NCBI GenBank assembly: GCA_001771315.1 | Contig: METK01000017.1 | Span: forward strand, 17,024-81,023 | DNA from: a candidate division TM6 bacterium RIFCSPHIGHO2_12_FULL_36_22 | GTDB taxonomy: Bacteria > Babelota > Babeliae > Babelales > UBA12409 | Direction: 5' to 3' | Length of the DNA: 64,000 nucleotides | Shown here: piece by piece, positions 34,801-42,987 of the stretch | Position numbering within the stretch: the stretch's first letter is position 1 | How the letters are laid out: every line of letters begins with the position of its first letter | The notes under the pieces: generated by a model | Databases searched by the model: none | Seen by the model: only the letters and a program-made list of their open reading frames with translations | What the model was told of the DNA's origin: nothing | Translations under genes and position numbers: made by a program

Positions 34801-35446
34801 TATTGAAATAAGTTCTACGATGATTGGCGGTCTTGTGTTTGCCATTTTTGTGGCATTAGCATGGTCAGTCAGAAATGCACTATCGGATATTTTTGGGTAC
34901 TTTACGATTTTACTTGAACGTTCTATTAAAATAGGTGATTATATCAGGCTTGGAGATGAATCATCTGAAGTATCTGGTATTGTCCGTCGTATTACACCAA
35001 GAACGACCATATTGCGTAAGAAAAATAGTATTAATGTTATTTTGCCAAACAGTAAGGTGATTGAAAGTGCAGTTTACAACTGGAACTATACACGTGGGTT
35101 TTTTGCATTTCCAGATCTTATTGTAGTTGTAGAATATGGTGCTGATGCAGATTTGATAAAAGAAATTTTTTTGAAAATACTTGATAATGACCATAATGTT
35201 CTTAAAAGCCCTCATCCTATTGTTCGGCTTGAGGCCTTTACTCCAGATGGTCTTAAATTTATTATTCGGGCATTTTTAAGCAGTATAAACGTTTTAAATC
35301 AGTGGGATATTGCTAGTGATATTCGGTTTAAAATTCTTTCTGAATTCCGTAAAAATAACATTAATCTTTCATACCCAGTTCGTATTATTAAAATGGGTAA
35401 TCCGGTGAAAAACATGTCAAATTATCCATTTGATAGGCAAGAATAA
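31838..35446 (+). CDS. Giant MscS/MscK-type mechanosensitive channel
   Basis: This 1202-residue protein begins with a signal peptide (MKKVVLLLGILLASSSLYS). A very long periplasmic region (about residues 30-575), dense in Lys/Glu/Gln, is expected to form coiled coils. About eleven hydrophobic segments follow from about residue 585 to 1015. The MscS domain is at the C-terminus: GGLVFAIFVALAWSVRNAL is the pore-lining helix, and DYIRLGDESSEVSGIVRRI plus NVILPNSKVIESAVYNW form the beta domain. The architecture is that of MscK/YbiO/MscM-like channels that release solutes under hypo-osmotic stress. It overlaps the RecO-like gene by four bases and converges on the GerMN-like gene. Confidence 0.92.
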   Translation: MKKVVLLLGILLASSSLYSGNFFKLPFMAGDEHVIYGESPVEEKEHLLEVLKKRQEALLKTDVEENAVLQIQVDRLNTEIIELKKIIAKTFDEEEKSFLNNKLGLLNEQYQTIVDSQIARNQVIVWVKKIVELLEKYIADPSFTNIRIKDRAGYQFSDLLEWNQQVVSHEDGLRQLKTEQHNAEETLATFKKKAIDLRAQYKIKEKEQAEFVSKTQQENLDKKLIQQKGELLDLEKELLQNQISLIELHIQEANYQLELISSRIFVEDSKLKFFKKDIEKISQKLIIDDTSLHKKEEEVAKKKQDAQAAQTGFTKKKATLTKQRDKIKEELDSLVQQHDVKVPDQRQLFDWSFEFNPLSDNPWLYRVGKENELLLVKDQEINLVEAKRDQSKVELDEAMLSKEVLNSWYKIMDRQLRSEEFRNKELKFYNDKKAEFIRDFATYRDKIAVVTTYMNNQTRSLSNLEEKITNLKENEKAFISRFNNEMYTKSLENLTSSKTLINKQKSINAELITLYSAMMGNLNEGLKQINLITRRIEKIDSIWQRSSTAISLELFVNNVVPDLKSFYEEVKGIFYRVNLDSLIMVFYTAIFTPAILFKIFVLLFLLLIAFFLARMYLPVIVRRLQRTGDGRSATRNFVGVFFAFLYTHLILIFGWLFFFIIVRFDTGIEIGFSSKIIFYLLSIPFLCYLAWRLVNALARFNSQNNYTLVSKVFQRRLHWVLIAFSITTISIFSFREAFLLAMYDKYEVPMFLLRCYYIILRILLVCLLIKEEIISLIPTKNKTWRWIHGLVIQYYYLFLFGFLSIIILSDPRIGGYNKLVYYVLSSILWSLLLFAILWYLQATLKRYSSYIFFKHEEGEAAQERFSNATTWYGLFVVVSFVFLLIIAIFWGAKIWGYPISLDEVTGFFNQTIFKIKGEDLKTIPIKVSSIITLVGFVIGGVIASNLFERFVLRRIFNLMFVDSAIQNTVSRLSFYCFIIVFFLMGLSYIEISSTMIGGLVFAIFVALAWSVRNALSDIFGYFTILLERSIKIGDYIRLGDESSEVSGIVRRITPRTTILRKKNSINVILPNSKVIESAVYNWNYTRGFFAFPDLIVVVEYGADADLIKEIFLKILDNDHNVLKSPHPIVRLEAFTPDGLKFIIRAFLSSINVLNQWDIASDIRFKILSEFRKNNINLSYPVRIIKMGNPVKNMSNYPFDRQE

Positions 35447-35452
35447 TTAAGG

Positions 35453-35992
35453 CTACATTGGCCATGATTGTTCAAAGTCAAGGTGGTCATCAATCATTGG
35501 CTTATGATTAACAAGGAAGTGAACATTCATTTCATTGTTTTGCGTTTCTCGCAATGTGCTCAATATAGTTTCAATGATTGTAAGCTTTGTCTTGATAGAG
35601 CTTTCTGGATTGAGAAAAGTTTTATTGAAAGAAAGGTAAAGATCTTGGCCGGATGGTGATATTAGTACCGTCTGTAGCGATATTTTTTCTGGTGTTACTT
35701 TTTCTTCATAAAAAAGTAATAATAACTGCTGCATAATATAGTTTATATTTTCAAGCATGTCAGTTGACCAGAGGACATCATTTTTTTCTTGTCTTATTCC
35801 ATGGCCGTCATAAAAATAAAGATTGATACTTTTTTTAGTTATTTTAATAGCCTTTTCAGTTGATGAAAGATAATTATTTCGTGAGGGAATATAAAGTACA
35901 AAAAATTCATTAAGATAGGCATAAAGAAAGAAAATGCCAATAAAAATTGTGATACTACCTACCATCACTTCTTTTTTTTGAAACAATTTCAT
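35453..35992 (-). CDS. Membrane-anchored GerMN-like protein
   Basis: The 179-residue product has an N-terminal transmembrane segment (VGSITIFIGIFFLYAYL, about residues 11-27), then a small alpha/beta domain. INLYFYDGHG, ISLQTVLISPSGQDLYLSFN, a Thr-rich helix (LTIIETILSTLRE) and MNVHFLVNHKP follow the strand-helix order of the GerMN domain. These domains often accompany cell-wall amidases. Its start overlaps the stop of the amidase-like gene by four bases (ATGA), so the two should be co-translated. The GerMN assignment is from pattern only. Confidence 0.5.
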   Translation of the reverse strand: MKLFQKKEVMVGSITIFIGIFFLYAYLNEFFVLYIPSRNNYLSSTEKAIKITKKSINLYFYDGHGIRQEKNDVLWSTDMLENINYIMQQLLLLFYEEKVTPEKISLQTVLISPSGQDLYLSFNKTFLNPESSIKTKLTIIETILSTLRETQNNEMNVHFLVNHKPMIDDHLDFEQSWPM

Positions 35993-36687
35993 AATAATTG
36001 TTCCATTAAGCTATGGAGTGCTTCTGTTACTGCTCTGACATAATAGCGCCAATCTTGGCTTTGTTTAAGCCCAGCTTCAATTGCGATAGCAGGTGCTTTA
36101 ATGCCCATAAGACAATTGAGGGGTGCATATATAGGTTGTTGAATGGCTATATTTTTGAGTTGTGGGTTATGCAGAAAATTATTGTAAATGAGGTTGGTAT
36201 ATTGGGGCGTTATTGATGCAGAAAATGTATAAGCGAGATTGTAGGGACAGAATGAAAGCTTTTTTGGCTGAACCATCATACAACTATTTTTATTACCGTA
36301 GCAGTAAAGAGAAATAGATAAATTATCGGTTGTATAGCAGAGTAATGATATAAAAAGGTTGATTTGTAATCGATTGGCAAAATTAGCCTTTTCTTTTTGG
36401 CCTATATGTTCTCCAAGATTATGAGAGAATACAACTCGGATGTTTGGGTTGTTTTCTTCAAGCGCCTTTTTTATTTGTTCTGCCCATAACCGTGTGACCC
36501 CACGCTCAGCACCATCCGGTGTCGTTCGCCCTGCCACTTTACTATCGCCTTGTGGACACAGCATAATGGTGTATGTAGACTCCCCTTGTTGATCGGCATA
36601 ACTAGATTGTTGAAAAGATGTGCGATAACATTCCGTTGTTGTAATGATGCACAATAGTATCAGTAAGTGTAGCTTAATTATCGACAT
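35989..36687 (-). CDS. Degenerate N-acetylmuramoyl-L-alanine amidase-like protein (Amidase_3)
   Basis: The 232-residue protein has a signal peptide (about residues 1-20). It follows Amidase_3 order: a first strand IMLCPQGD (about 41-48) where DPGHGG is usual, an RGVTR helix with Glu61, a QKEKANFANR region, a strand LFISLLCY where SIHAN is usual, and APAIAIEAG (Glu204) matching PAVLVEIG. The two zinc-binding histidines at the usual positions are replaced by Gln and Leu/Cys, while both glutamates remain. It may therefore be a pseudo-amidase that binds but does not cleave peptidoglycan. It overlaps recD2 by 10 bases and the GerMN-like gene by 4. Confidence 0.6.
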   Translation of the reverse strand: MSIIKLHLLILLCIITTTECYRTSFQQSSYADQQGESTYTIMLCPQGDSKVAGRTTPDGAERGVTRLWAEQIKKALEENNPNIRVVFSHNLGEHIGQKEKANFANRLQINLFISLLCYTTDNLSISLYCYGNKNSCMMVQPKKLSFCPYNLAYTFSASITPQYTNLIYNNFLHNPQLKNIAIQQPIYAPLNCLMGIKAPAIAIEAGLKQSQDWRYYVRAVTEALHSLMEQLL

Positions 36688-38864
36688 GTGAGATCGCTTG
36701 TCAAAAACTCTGTTAAAAAGGTTTTGCGTTCAATGCTTTTATTATTTTTAATAGCCATCGCCAACGCCCGTGCTTGTCCTATAAATATACATAATTTTTT
36801 TGCTCGTGTCAGTGCAGTGTAAATTAAGTTTCGTTGAAGGAGCATAAAGTGTTGCATAAAAATTGGTACAATAATGGCATCAAACTCAGAGCCCTGACTT
36901 TTATGTATAGAGATAGCATATGCTAACACAATCTCATCAAGTTCTGCTTGTTGATATTCAATAATAAGGCCGTTGTAATCAACGGTTAATGTTCTATCAA
37001 TAGTATTAAGTTCCTTAATAGTTCCAATGTCACCATTGTATACATTTTTGTCATAGTTATTACGAATTTGCATTACCTTGTCATTGATTCTAAAATTGCT
37101 ACCCATATATGTTAGTCGTTTTTCATTTTCTTGAGCAGGATTGAGAATTTGCTGTAAATTATGATTGATATTATGAGTACCGACTATTCCTCGATTCATT
37201 GGAACTAATACCATGCTATTATCGATATGAATTTTATGCTGATTGAGGGTCTGTTTTAAGAGTTTTGTTAAATGTCCTTGCACATTTTCAGGTTTTTCTT
37301 CTTTGATCCAATAAAAATCTTTTTTTGAGTCGGGGAGGGAAAATGTAGGAAATTCACCTTTATTAATGCGGTGTGCATTAACAATGATCAGGCTATTTTG
37401 TGCTTGCCGGAATATTTCAGTCAATTGGATACATGCAGCTATTTTGCTATTGATTAAATCATTGAGAAAGTTTCCAGCTCCAACTGCAGGCAGCTGATCT
37501 ACATCGCCGATAAAGATGATATGAGCTTTTTGTGGCATTGCCTTTAAAATTGAATGGGCTAGAAAAATATCAATCATGGATGCCTCATCAATAATAAGAA
37601 AATCAAGCTGTAAAGTATTATATTCATTACGTGCAAATTGCATGGTTGAAACATCAAACTCTAACAATCTATGCACCGTAAGAGCATGTTTACCTGTACC
37701 TTCAATAATTCGTTTTGCAGCACGTCCAGTTGGCGCGGCAAGCTTGTATGATGCATGGTTTTGTTCAAGGAAAGATAATAGTTTTTTTATAAGCGTGGTT
37801 TTTCCTGTTCCAGGACCACCAGTAATGATAGAAACTTTATTGCTTAGGCAAGAAATAATACCGCGTTGTTGATCTTCATTGAGAGAGATAGCATCATTAA
37901 CATTTTCCTCGCGCAGTTGTTGATAGATTGCATTAATATTAAAATCTAAAGGAGGTGATTTTTGGATAAGTGTTTCTAGTTTATGAGCAACACCCTTTTC
38001 GGAATAATAATAACGTGAAAGCGTTACAAAATGTTGTTCATTATGAGTTATGAGCTTAATCTTTTCTTGTTGGTATAGATTGTGCAGTGCTTGTTTAAGC
38101 AATGTATGATGATCATGCTCGAGTTCAAGGAGTTCAAGGACCTCTTTTTTAAGTACATCAATTTCGGCATATAAATGTCCTTGTCCAATCACCGTGGTAA
38201 TTGCAAAAATGATGCCAGCTTCGACACGAGCTGGAGAGTGTTTTTCAAATCCAATGTTTAAAGCGATTTTGTCAGCAATTTTAAAACTGATGCCCCAAAT
38301 ATCTTCAGCAAGTCGGTATGGATTTTGTTGAACTTTTGCAACTGATTCATGACCATATTTTTTATAAATTTTCATTGCATAAGCTGGAGATATATCCTTA
38401 TCTTGAAGATAGACCATGATATTGGCAATTTCTTTTTGGTCTTGCCATGCAGTTGCGATAGTTTCAATGCGCTTGGGTCCAATGCCAGGGACCTCTGATA
38501 ATTGTTCTGGATGTTGATCAATAATATTAAGGACTTCTATCCCAAATTTTGCAATAAGTTTATCTGCATAAATAGGTCCTATCCCTTTAATAAAACCAGA
38601 TCCAAGATACTTTTTAAGTCCAACAAGTGTAGTTGGAAGTTGAGTGATACAATATTCTGCTTCAAACTGTTTGCCAAACTTTGGGTGAAAATTCCATGAT
38701 CCAGCTAAGGTAACTTCTTGACCTGGAATAACAGCAGGAAGATAGCCTTTAACTACAGTTGAGGTTGATTGAGTTTTGATAATAAATATTTGAAAGCCTG
38801 TTTCAGAGCTTTCAAATACAACTTTTTCTATTATACCGCGTAGTTTCTCACTTGTTGTTTTCAT
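36678..38864 (-). CDS. recD2: RecD2/TraA-type SF1 DNA helicase
   Basis: The ATG at 38864 gives 728 residues; a longer frame to 38927 is possible but lies further inside the upstream gene. The N-terminus has an OB-like region (SETGFQIFIIKTQ) and helix-hairpin-helix motifs (SGFIKGIGPIYADKL, SEVPGIGPKRIE), as in RecD2. Helicase motifs are GGPGTGKTTLIKK (Walker A), LLIIDEASMID (Walker B) and, near the C-terminus, AISIHKSQGSEFD and YTALTRAKK. RecD2 acts in recombination and replication-fork repair without RecBC. The start lies inside the 38848-39573 gene (17-base overlap), and its end overlaps the amidase-like gene, suggesting one operon. Confidence 0.93.
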   Translation of the reverse strand: MKTTSEKLRGIIEKVVFESSETGFQIFIIKTQSTSTVVKGYLPAVIPGQEVTLAGSWNFHPKFGKQFEAEYCITQLPTTLVGLKKYLGSGFIKGIGPIYADKLIAKFGIEVLNIIDQHPEQLSEVPGIGPKRIETIATAWQDQKEIANIMVYLQDKDISPAYAMKIYKKYGHESVAKVQQNPYRLAEDIWGISFKIADKIALNIGFEKHSPARVEAGIIFAITTVIGQGHLYAEIDVLKKEVLELLELEHDHHTLLKQALHNLYQQEKIKLITHNEQHFVTLSRYYYSEKGVAHKLETLIQKSPPLDFNINAIYQQLREENVNDAISLNEDQQRGIISCLSNKVSIITGGPGTGKTTLIKKLLSFLEQNHASYKLAAPTGRAAKRIIEGTGKHALTVHRLLEFDVSTMQFARNEYNTLQLDFLIIDEASMIDIFLAHSILKAMPQKAHIIFIGDVDQLPAVGAGNFLNDLINSKIAACIQLTEIFRQAQNSLIIVNAHRINKGEFPTFSLPDSKKDFYWIKEEKPENVQGHLTKLLKQTLNQHKIHIDNSMVLVPMNRGIVGTHNINHNLQQILNPAQENEKRLTYMGSNFRINDKVMQIRNNYDKNVYNGDIGTIKELNTIDRTLTVDYNGLIIEYQQAELDEIVLAYAISIHKSQGSEFDAIIVPIFMQHFMLLQRNLIYTALTRAKKLCIFIGQARALAMAIKNNKSIERKTFLTEFLTSDLTCR

Positions 38865-39573
38865 GCTGCTGTAATAACTCCTTGAATTGTGCGTAGCCTT
38901 TAGGGCAATTATGAATAAGGTCCCCAAGGAATATTCTCAAATCGGTACAGAAGCTATCAAGTTCCTGTAAAGAATGAATATTTTTATCAAATACTTTTAT
39001 TTCATCACCACCATGACAGTCTGCCCACTTCAGTAAAAAAGTATGCATACGTTTTCTTTTTTCAACCCATTCTTCCATAATTGGTAACACAATCCATTGG
39101 GTGGCTCCTACCTGATCAACAAATGGTTGAAGTTGTTCAATGATATCTTTTTTAGCTTTTTTTAATAATTCCACAAATTGTATATTACCGGGATTGTCTC
39201 GTTCAAACTTAACCAGCTGATGAATGCCATAACCAACTCCATTATATACGTAACGGCCAATACGCTTGCCAGTTTTTTTGTCTAACTTACCAACCTGCTT
39301 ATCAAGAATATCTCTAATAATGACCATTGATTCTTTGATGTTCAGACCATCGATCATAAATGGAATACCATCAAGCCTCTTAAGAAGTTCATTTTCGAGC
39401 GTTATGTGATTATCCGCATTTTTATATCGTGTTGCAAAATCTGGATTATAAAACAAATATTCAAGCAATTCCATCATGAAATCATGATTAGCAAAATGGC
39501 TCATATCACGCATATTTGGATACGTAGAAAAAATCGTAAAACTTGCTAATAAAATAACTTTTTTTATGTTCAC
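38848..39573 (-). CDS. Secreted protein of unknown function upstream of recD2
   Basis: A GTG at 39573 lies seven bases after AGGAG; another GTG at 39579 is nearly adjacent to that site. The 241-residue product has a signal peptide (NIKKVILLASFTIFSTYP). The mature part is helical with charged stretches, a Lys/Arg-rich centre (GKLDKKTGKRIGRYVYNGVG) and four Trp/Cys-containing segments near the C-terminus. It shares no recognised domain with known families. It sits between a barrel-like gene and recD2 in a tightly packed minus-strand group. Confidence 0.6.
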   Translation of the reverse strand: MNIKKVILLASFTIFSTYPNMRDMSHFANHDFMMELLEYLFYNPDFATRYKNADNHITLENELLKRLDGIPFMIDGLNIKESMVIIRDILDKQVGKLDKKTGKRIGRYVYNGVGYGIHQLVKFERDNPGNIQFVELLKKAKKDIIEQLQPFVDQVGATQWIVLPIMEEWVEKRKRMHTFLLKWADCHGGDEIKVFDKNIHSLQELDSFCTDLRIFLGDLIHNCPKGYAQFKELLQQHENNK

Positions 39574-39607
39574 AACCACACTCCTATGTTTTTTAAAAGA
39601 CTGTACA

Positions 39608-41326
39608 CTAGAAGTTGAAAGTTAATCCAGCCATGAGTGTAAAATCTTTGCCGATACCATGATTACCTACAGTAATATCGCCGCCAAGTGAAAATGTCAA
39701 ATCATGTTTTTGTGTGAAACGTTTGTAATTAACCAAACCAACCAATTTGTTCTGATGAGCAGCAGAGCGTTCAGCTTTGTGAATATATTCTCCGAGAGGG
39801 AATGTTCCTTCAAATGTAGTAATAAAATCTCCTGGTACCGTTTCTAATGGCGTTGCTTGGATTGCATATCGGTCCGTATATGTATTATTTGATTGTTCAA
39901 TATTTTCTCGTTGAAGCCACCAGAAATCATATCCAAAAAGAATAGTCCAGTTATCGGTAACACGAAACTCTGGTGCAATAGTTAACTGTATCTTTGCTCT
40001 ACTAGAAAGTAGTGAGTTGGATTTGTTCGGTCCAAATTTTTCTTGTACCAATTCACTCATGTATGCTAATCGATTACTTGCTTCTTGTTCAGATATTTCA
40101 TCTCCTGTGTCGGGGTTAACTGTAGTAAAAATAGCTGTGCTTAATCCTTCTAGATCTCGTTTTGCAAGTATAAAGCATGTCCTTTTATGACCGAATAAAT
40201 AGTCAAAACAGAAACGTGTTTTTAGTGTAACTCGTTCTTGTAGATGAAATTGTGGTTCAATAAACCAGCCCAGAGCCCATTGTTGCTCTTGGCCTATAGG
40301 TGGAACTAAGAGGTTGGCAGATAGCCAATCCAAGACACGTATGCCAAACTCTTTTTTTTGATTATCAAGATAAGCATTAATTTCTTCTTTGAGATTTTGA
40401 TCAGAGGTGGTTGAGGCAACTACATAGTTACAGAAAAAGTTTTCAAGATTTACAAATGCAGGTTCGCTGATTTTTTTAAAATTTCTCCCATAAATACCTC
40501 GTGTTACAGTTGATGTTGGTATAGTAATTTGCGTTCCAAGAGTAAGAAGAAATGTATCTTGTTCCCAACATTTGTATGCTGCCGATAGGCGTAGATCACC
40601 AAGACCTAAAACATCACCGATTAAGTGATCTTGAATAAAAGATGAATCATCGTTTGGTCCTGAACCTTCGCCAAAAATATTATTAGTTTTTAACTCATTC
40701 TTTTCTTGCGCTGTTGCATTGTAGTGTCGAATGAAGTAATAGAGTGGCACTTGAAAGCCAGCATAAAGACCGCAACCAAATTGTTGTCGACCTTGAAACA
40801 TAAATCCAAGCTTTGCTTCTCGCATAGTAAAATTTTCAAAGAGACGTACAACTTTCACTAAATCGAAATTAAAAATTTTTCCAAATTGACCTAGGACACG
40901 AAGAGTATTTTCTTCGCTTAATGCAATATATCCATCGATGGTAGTACTATTTTCTGAAAAATGCATTTTATCCATCCAGTTCAAAAAAAGACTAGCATAA
41001 AAAAAACTTTGTCCATTGTTGAACTTGATAAAGCAAGGTTGATCACAAATATACCGAGTTATTGGTGTATTGGTATGAAGATATATATTTAGTTTAAGTG
41101 TATCAACAAGTGCGGTTGGCAGTCCTGGTATAGCTGCAAGCCCATCTATAATAGCTATTGCACCTAAAGCGCAGGGGCGTTCAGTAATATCATCGAAGCA
41201 CTCACCTTTTTCATCAGCTTCCATGCTGAATTCATCCCATCCAAAATCTTCACCAAAATCATCCACTGCAAAAATGGGTAGGCAGATGAGTAATGCAAAC
41301 AAGGATGTCGTTAACTTCTTTATCAT
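39608..41326 (-). CDS. Outer-membrane beta-barrel-like protein
   Basis: The 572-residue product has a signal peptide (MIKKLTTSLFALLICLPIFA). The mature N-terminus is acidic (DDFGEDFGWDEFSMEADEKGE). The remainder is alternating-strand sequence with many aromatic residues and no transmembrane helix, ending GKDFTLMAGLTFNF, a typical barrel C-terminus. It has few cysteines and does not match the 19680/59130 pair, so it is a different barrel family. A near-consensus promoter (41456-41484) lies about 130 bases upstream. It could be a porin or a surface protein; the substrate is unknown. Confidence 0.65.
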   Translation of the reverse strand: MIKKLTTSLFALLICLPIFAVDDFGEDFGWDEFSMEADEKGECFDDITERPCALGAIAIIDGLAAIPGLPTALVDTLKLNIYLHTNTPITRYICDQPCFIKFNNGQSFFYASLFLNWMDKMHFSENSTTIDGYIALSEENTLRVLGQFGKIFNFDLVKVVRLFENFTMREAKLGFMFQGRQQFGCGLYAGFQVPLYYFIRHYNATAQEKNELKTNNIFGEGSGPNDDSSFIQDHLIGDVLGLGDLRLSAAYKCWEQDTFLLTLGTQITIPTSTVTRGIYGRNFKKISEPAFVNLENFFCNYVVASTTSDQNLKEEINAYLDNQKKEFGIRVLDWLSANLLVPPIGQEQQWALGWFIEPQFHLQERVTLKTRFCFDYLFGHKRTCFILAKRDLEGLSTAIFTTVNPDTGDEISEQEASNRLAYMSELVQEKFGPNKSNSLLSSRAKIQLTIAPEFRVTDNWTILFGYDFWWLQRENIEQSNNTYTDRYAIQATPLETVPGDFITTFEGTFPLGEYIHKAERSAAHQNKLVGLVNYKRFTQKHDLTFSLGGDITVGNHGIGKDFTLMAGLTFNF

Positions 41327-41455
41327 ACAAAACCTGGTTTTTTTTCTATCTTATTTTTAATCATGAAGGGCGTAATATTTAGACGCTACCATATTACACA
41401 TAAGATGAATATTGTTTTTGTAAAGTCCCCAAATAAATTCTTTTTTGTCATTGAT

Positions 41456-41484
41456 ATTATACCATACTTTAACTATTGTGACAA
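41456..41484 (-). promoter_or_regulatory. Near-consensus promoter for the barrel-like gene at 41326
   Basis: On the minus strand TTGTCA (41484-41479) and a perfect TATAAT (41461-41456) are separated by 17 bases. It implies a leader of about 120 bases. A divergent plus-strand promoter begins 27 bases away. Confidence 0.65.
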
Positions 41485-41510
41485 AGGTAGCCGCCTTATA
41501 AAAGGATCGT

Positions 41511-41540
41511 TTGCGCATACAATTATTTTTGCGATATACT
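41511..41540 (+). promoter_or_regulatory. Promoter for deoxynucleoside kinase/ATP synthase transcript
   Basis: TTGCGC (41511-41516) and TATACT (41535-41540) are 18 bases apart, 48 bases before the kinase ATG. Confidence 0.55.
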
Positions 41541-41587
41541 AAATTTTGAAGGAAAATTTAAGATTTATATGGCCTGGAAAGGGGAAT

Positions 41588-42334
41588 ATGAGCGTTCAGA
41601 CGGAAATATCAAACATTAAACGATTCATTATTGAGGGTAATATAGGGGCCGGAAAGTCTACTTTTTTAAAAATTTTAGAACAGCATTTGGCTATTGAGGG
41701 GGTCTTGGAGCCTCATGCTAAATGGCAAGATGTGGGAGATGGTGAGAACCTATTAGATCTATTTTATAAGGATACTCCACGGTGGGCCTATACCTTTCAA
41801 ACGTATGCTTTTGTGACTCGTGTACTTGAACAAGAGCAGCGGGCATTGAAGGCGATTTCTTCTGTTCAAATTTTAGAACGGTCTGTTTTTTCAGATAGAT
41901 TCTGTTTTGCAAAAAATTGTTATGAAATGGGTCTGATGAGTTCCTTGGAATGGCAATTGTATCAAGATTGGTTTCAGTGGCTTGTTGAGGGGTATACTAT
42001 TAAGCCGGCTGGGTTTATTTATTTACAGACTGATCCTGATGTATGTTATGAACGTTTGGTAAAACGCAACCGCCATGAAGAATCATCCGTATCTTTAGAT
42101 TATTTAACTAAATTGCATAATAAGCATCAACAATGGCTTGTAGAAAAGAAGGATGAAGTTTCATTTTTGCAAGATGTACCAGTTCTTGTTTTGCATTGCA
42201 ATCAAGAATTTGAAAAAAATCTTGATGAACAGCAAGCGCATATCAGTAAAATTGCTGAATTTTATAAAATTTTATATCGGAATTATTCACCATTTTATTC
42301 AAGTGGTAAAGCCTCTACAATAAATATGTTGTAA
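41588..42334 (+). CDS. Deoxynucleoside kinase (dGK/dCK family)
   Basis: The ATG at 41588 follows AAAGGGGAAT and gives 248 residues. FIIEGNIGAGKSTFLKIL is the P-loop (Gly17-Ser24), and ILERSVFSDRFCFAKN carries the ERS and DR motifs of deoxynucleoside kinases. GFIYLQTDPDVCYERLVKRNR is the lid region with arginines. These enzymes phosphorylate salvaged deoxynucleosides and suit an organism that imports nucleosides from a host. The specific base cannot be told. It is 47 bases upstream of atpE with no clear terminator between, so it may share the ATP synthase transcript. Confidence 0.88.
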   Translation: MSVQTEISNIKRFIIEGNIGAGKSTFLKILEQHLAIEGVLEPHAKWQDVGDGENLLDLFYKDTPRWAYTFQTYAFVTRVLEQEQRALKAISSVQILERSVFSDRFCFAKNCYEMGLMSSLEWQLYQDWFQWLVEGYTIKPAGFIYLQTDPDVCYERLVKRNRHEESSVSLDYLTKLHNKHQQWLVEKKDEVSFLQDVPVLVLHCNQEFEKNLDEQQAHISKIAEFYKILYRNYSPFYSSGKASTINML

Positions 42335-42381
42335 TTTTTTTCTAAAAAGGATTACAATAAGAAAAATCAGAAAGGTGAATC

Positions 42382-42627
42382 ATGACTGAAGGAATTTTTC
42401 TTGCGAAGGCTGCAGCGTATATTGGTGCAGGATTTGCAGTAGCTATCGGCAGTATTGGGCCAGCATTGGGTCAAGGTATGGTTGGTAAACAAGCATGTGA
42501 AGCTATTGGCAAAAATCCTGAGGGTACAGGCAAGATTCGTTTGACGATGATTTTGGCAATGTCGTTTATTGAGTCTGCAGCAATTTATGCATTAGTGATA
42601 GCTCTCTTATTGATTTTCTACAGCTAG
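42382..42627 (+). CDS. atpE: ATP synthase subunit c
   Basis: The 81-residue proteolipid has two transmembrane helices joined by a polar loop (GKNPEGTGKIR). Helix 1 carries GPALGQG and helix 2 carries SFIESAAIYALVIALLL, with the essential carboxylate Glu. Gln in helix 1 together with Glu-Ser and Tyr five residues after the Glu matches the side-chain set of Na+-binding c-rings such as Ilyobacter; the Thr next to Ser is Ala here. AGAAAGGTG precedes the ATG. No atpB is seen upstream, where a kinase sits instead. Confidence 0.97.
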   Translation: MTEGIFLAKAAAYIGAGFAVAIGSIGPALGQGMVGKQACEAIGKNPEGTGKIRLTMILAMSFIESAAIYALVIALLLIFYS

Positions 42628-42636
42628 TTTGATTCT

Positions 42637-42987
42637 ATGTTAGCGCTTAATATTACGATTTTCATACAGATGATCCATTTCTGGATAATTTTTTACCTAC
42701 TGACGCGTTGGCTTTGGCGTCCAGCGCTAAAGGTTATTGTCAAAGAAGAGCAGGAGCAACAATCTTTGGAAGATAAGATTGCTGCACAACAAAAAATTGT
42801 TGAAAATAATGAGCATCGACAAGAACGATTGTGGAATATTGCTCGACAGCAATTTGCAAAGACTATTCCATCACTAAAACCAATTAAAAAACGGGTATAT
42901 GAGATTTCTGTTATGAATGCAAATCAAAAAAAAGATATTGAGCATGATATATTAACGTTCATAGTTTCAGAGGTTGATCATGTATGA
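42637..42987 (+). CDS. atpF: ATP synthase subunit b, short form
   Basis: The 116-residue product starts with the typical b-subunit anchor (NITIFIQMIHFWIIFYLLTRW, about residues 5-25), then a helical, Glu/Gln-rich stalk. Normal b subunits are about 150-170 residues, so this one is short. It starts 9 bases after atpE and its stop overlaps the next gene's start by 8 bases. The stalk may be completed by the second b-like protein encoded next, as in heterodimeric b/b' stators. Confidence 0.8.
   Translation: MLALNITIFIQMIHFWIIFYLLTRWLWRPALKVIVKEEQEQQSLEDKIAAQQKIVENNEHRQERLWNIARQQFAKTIPSLKPIKKRVYEISVMNANQKKDIEHDILTFIVSEVDHV

Noticed and set aside
42334..42357. Inverted repeat TTGTAAT/ATTACAA between the kinase and atpE as a terminator
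   Set aside because: The stem has 7 A/T-rich pairs with a 15-base loop and no T-run after it, so read-through into the ATP synthase genes is more likely.
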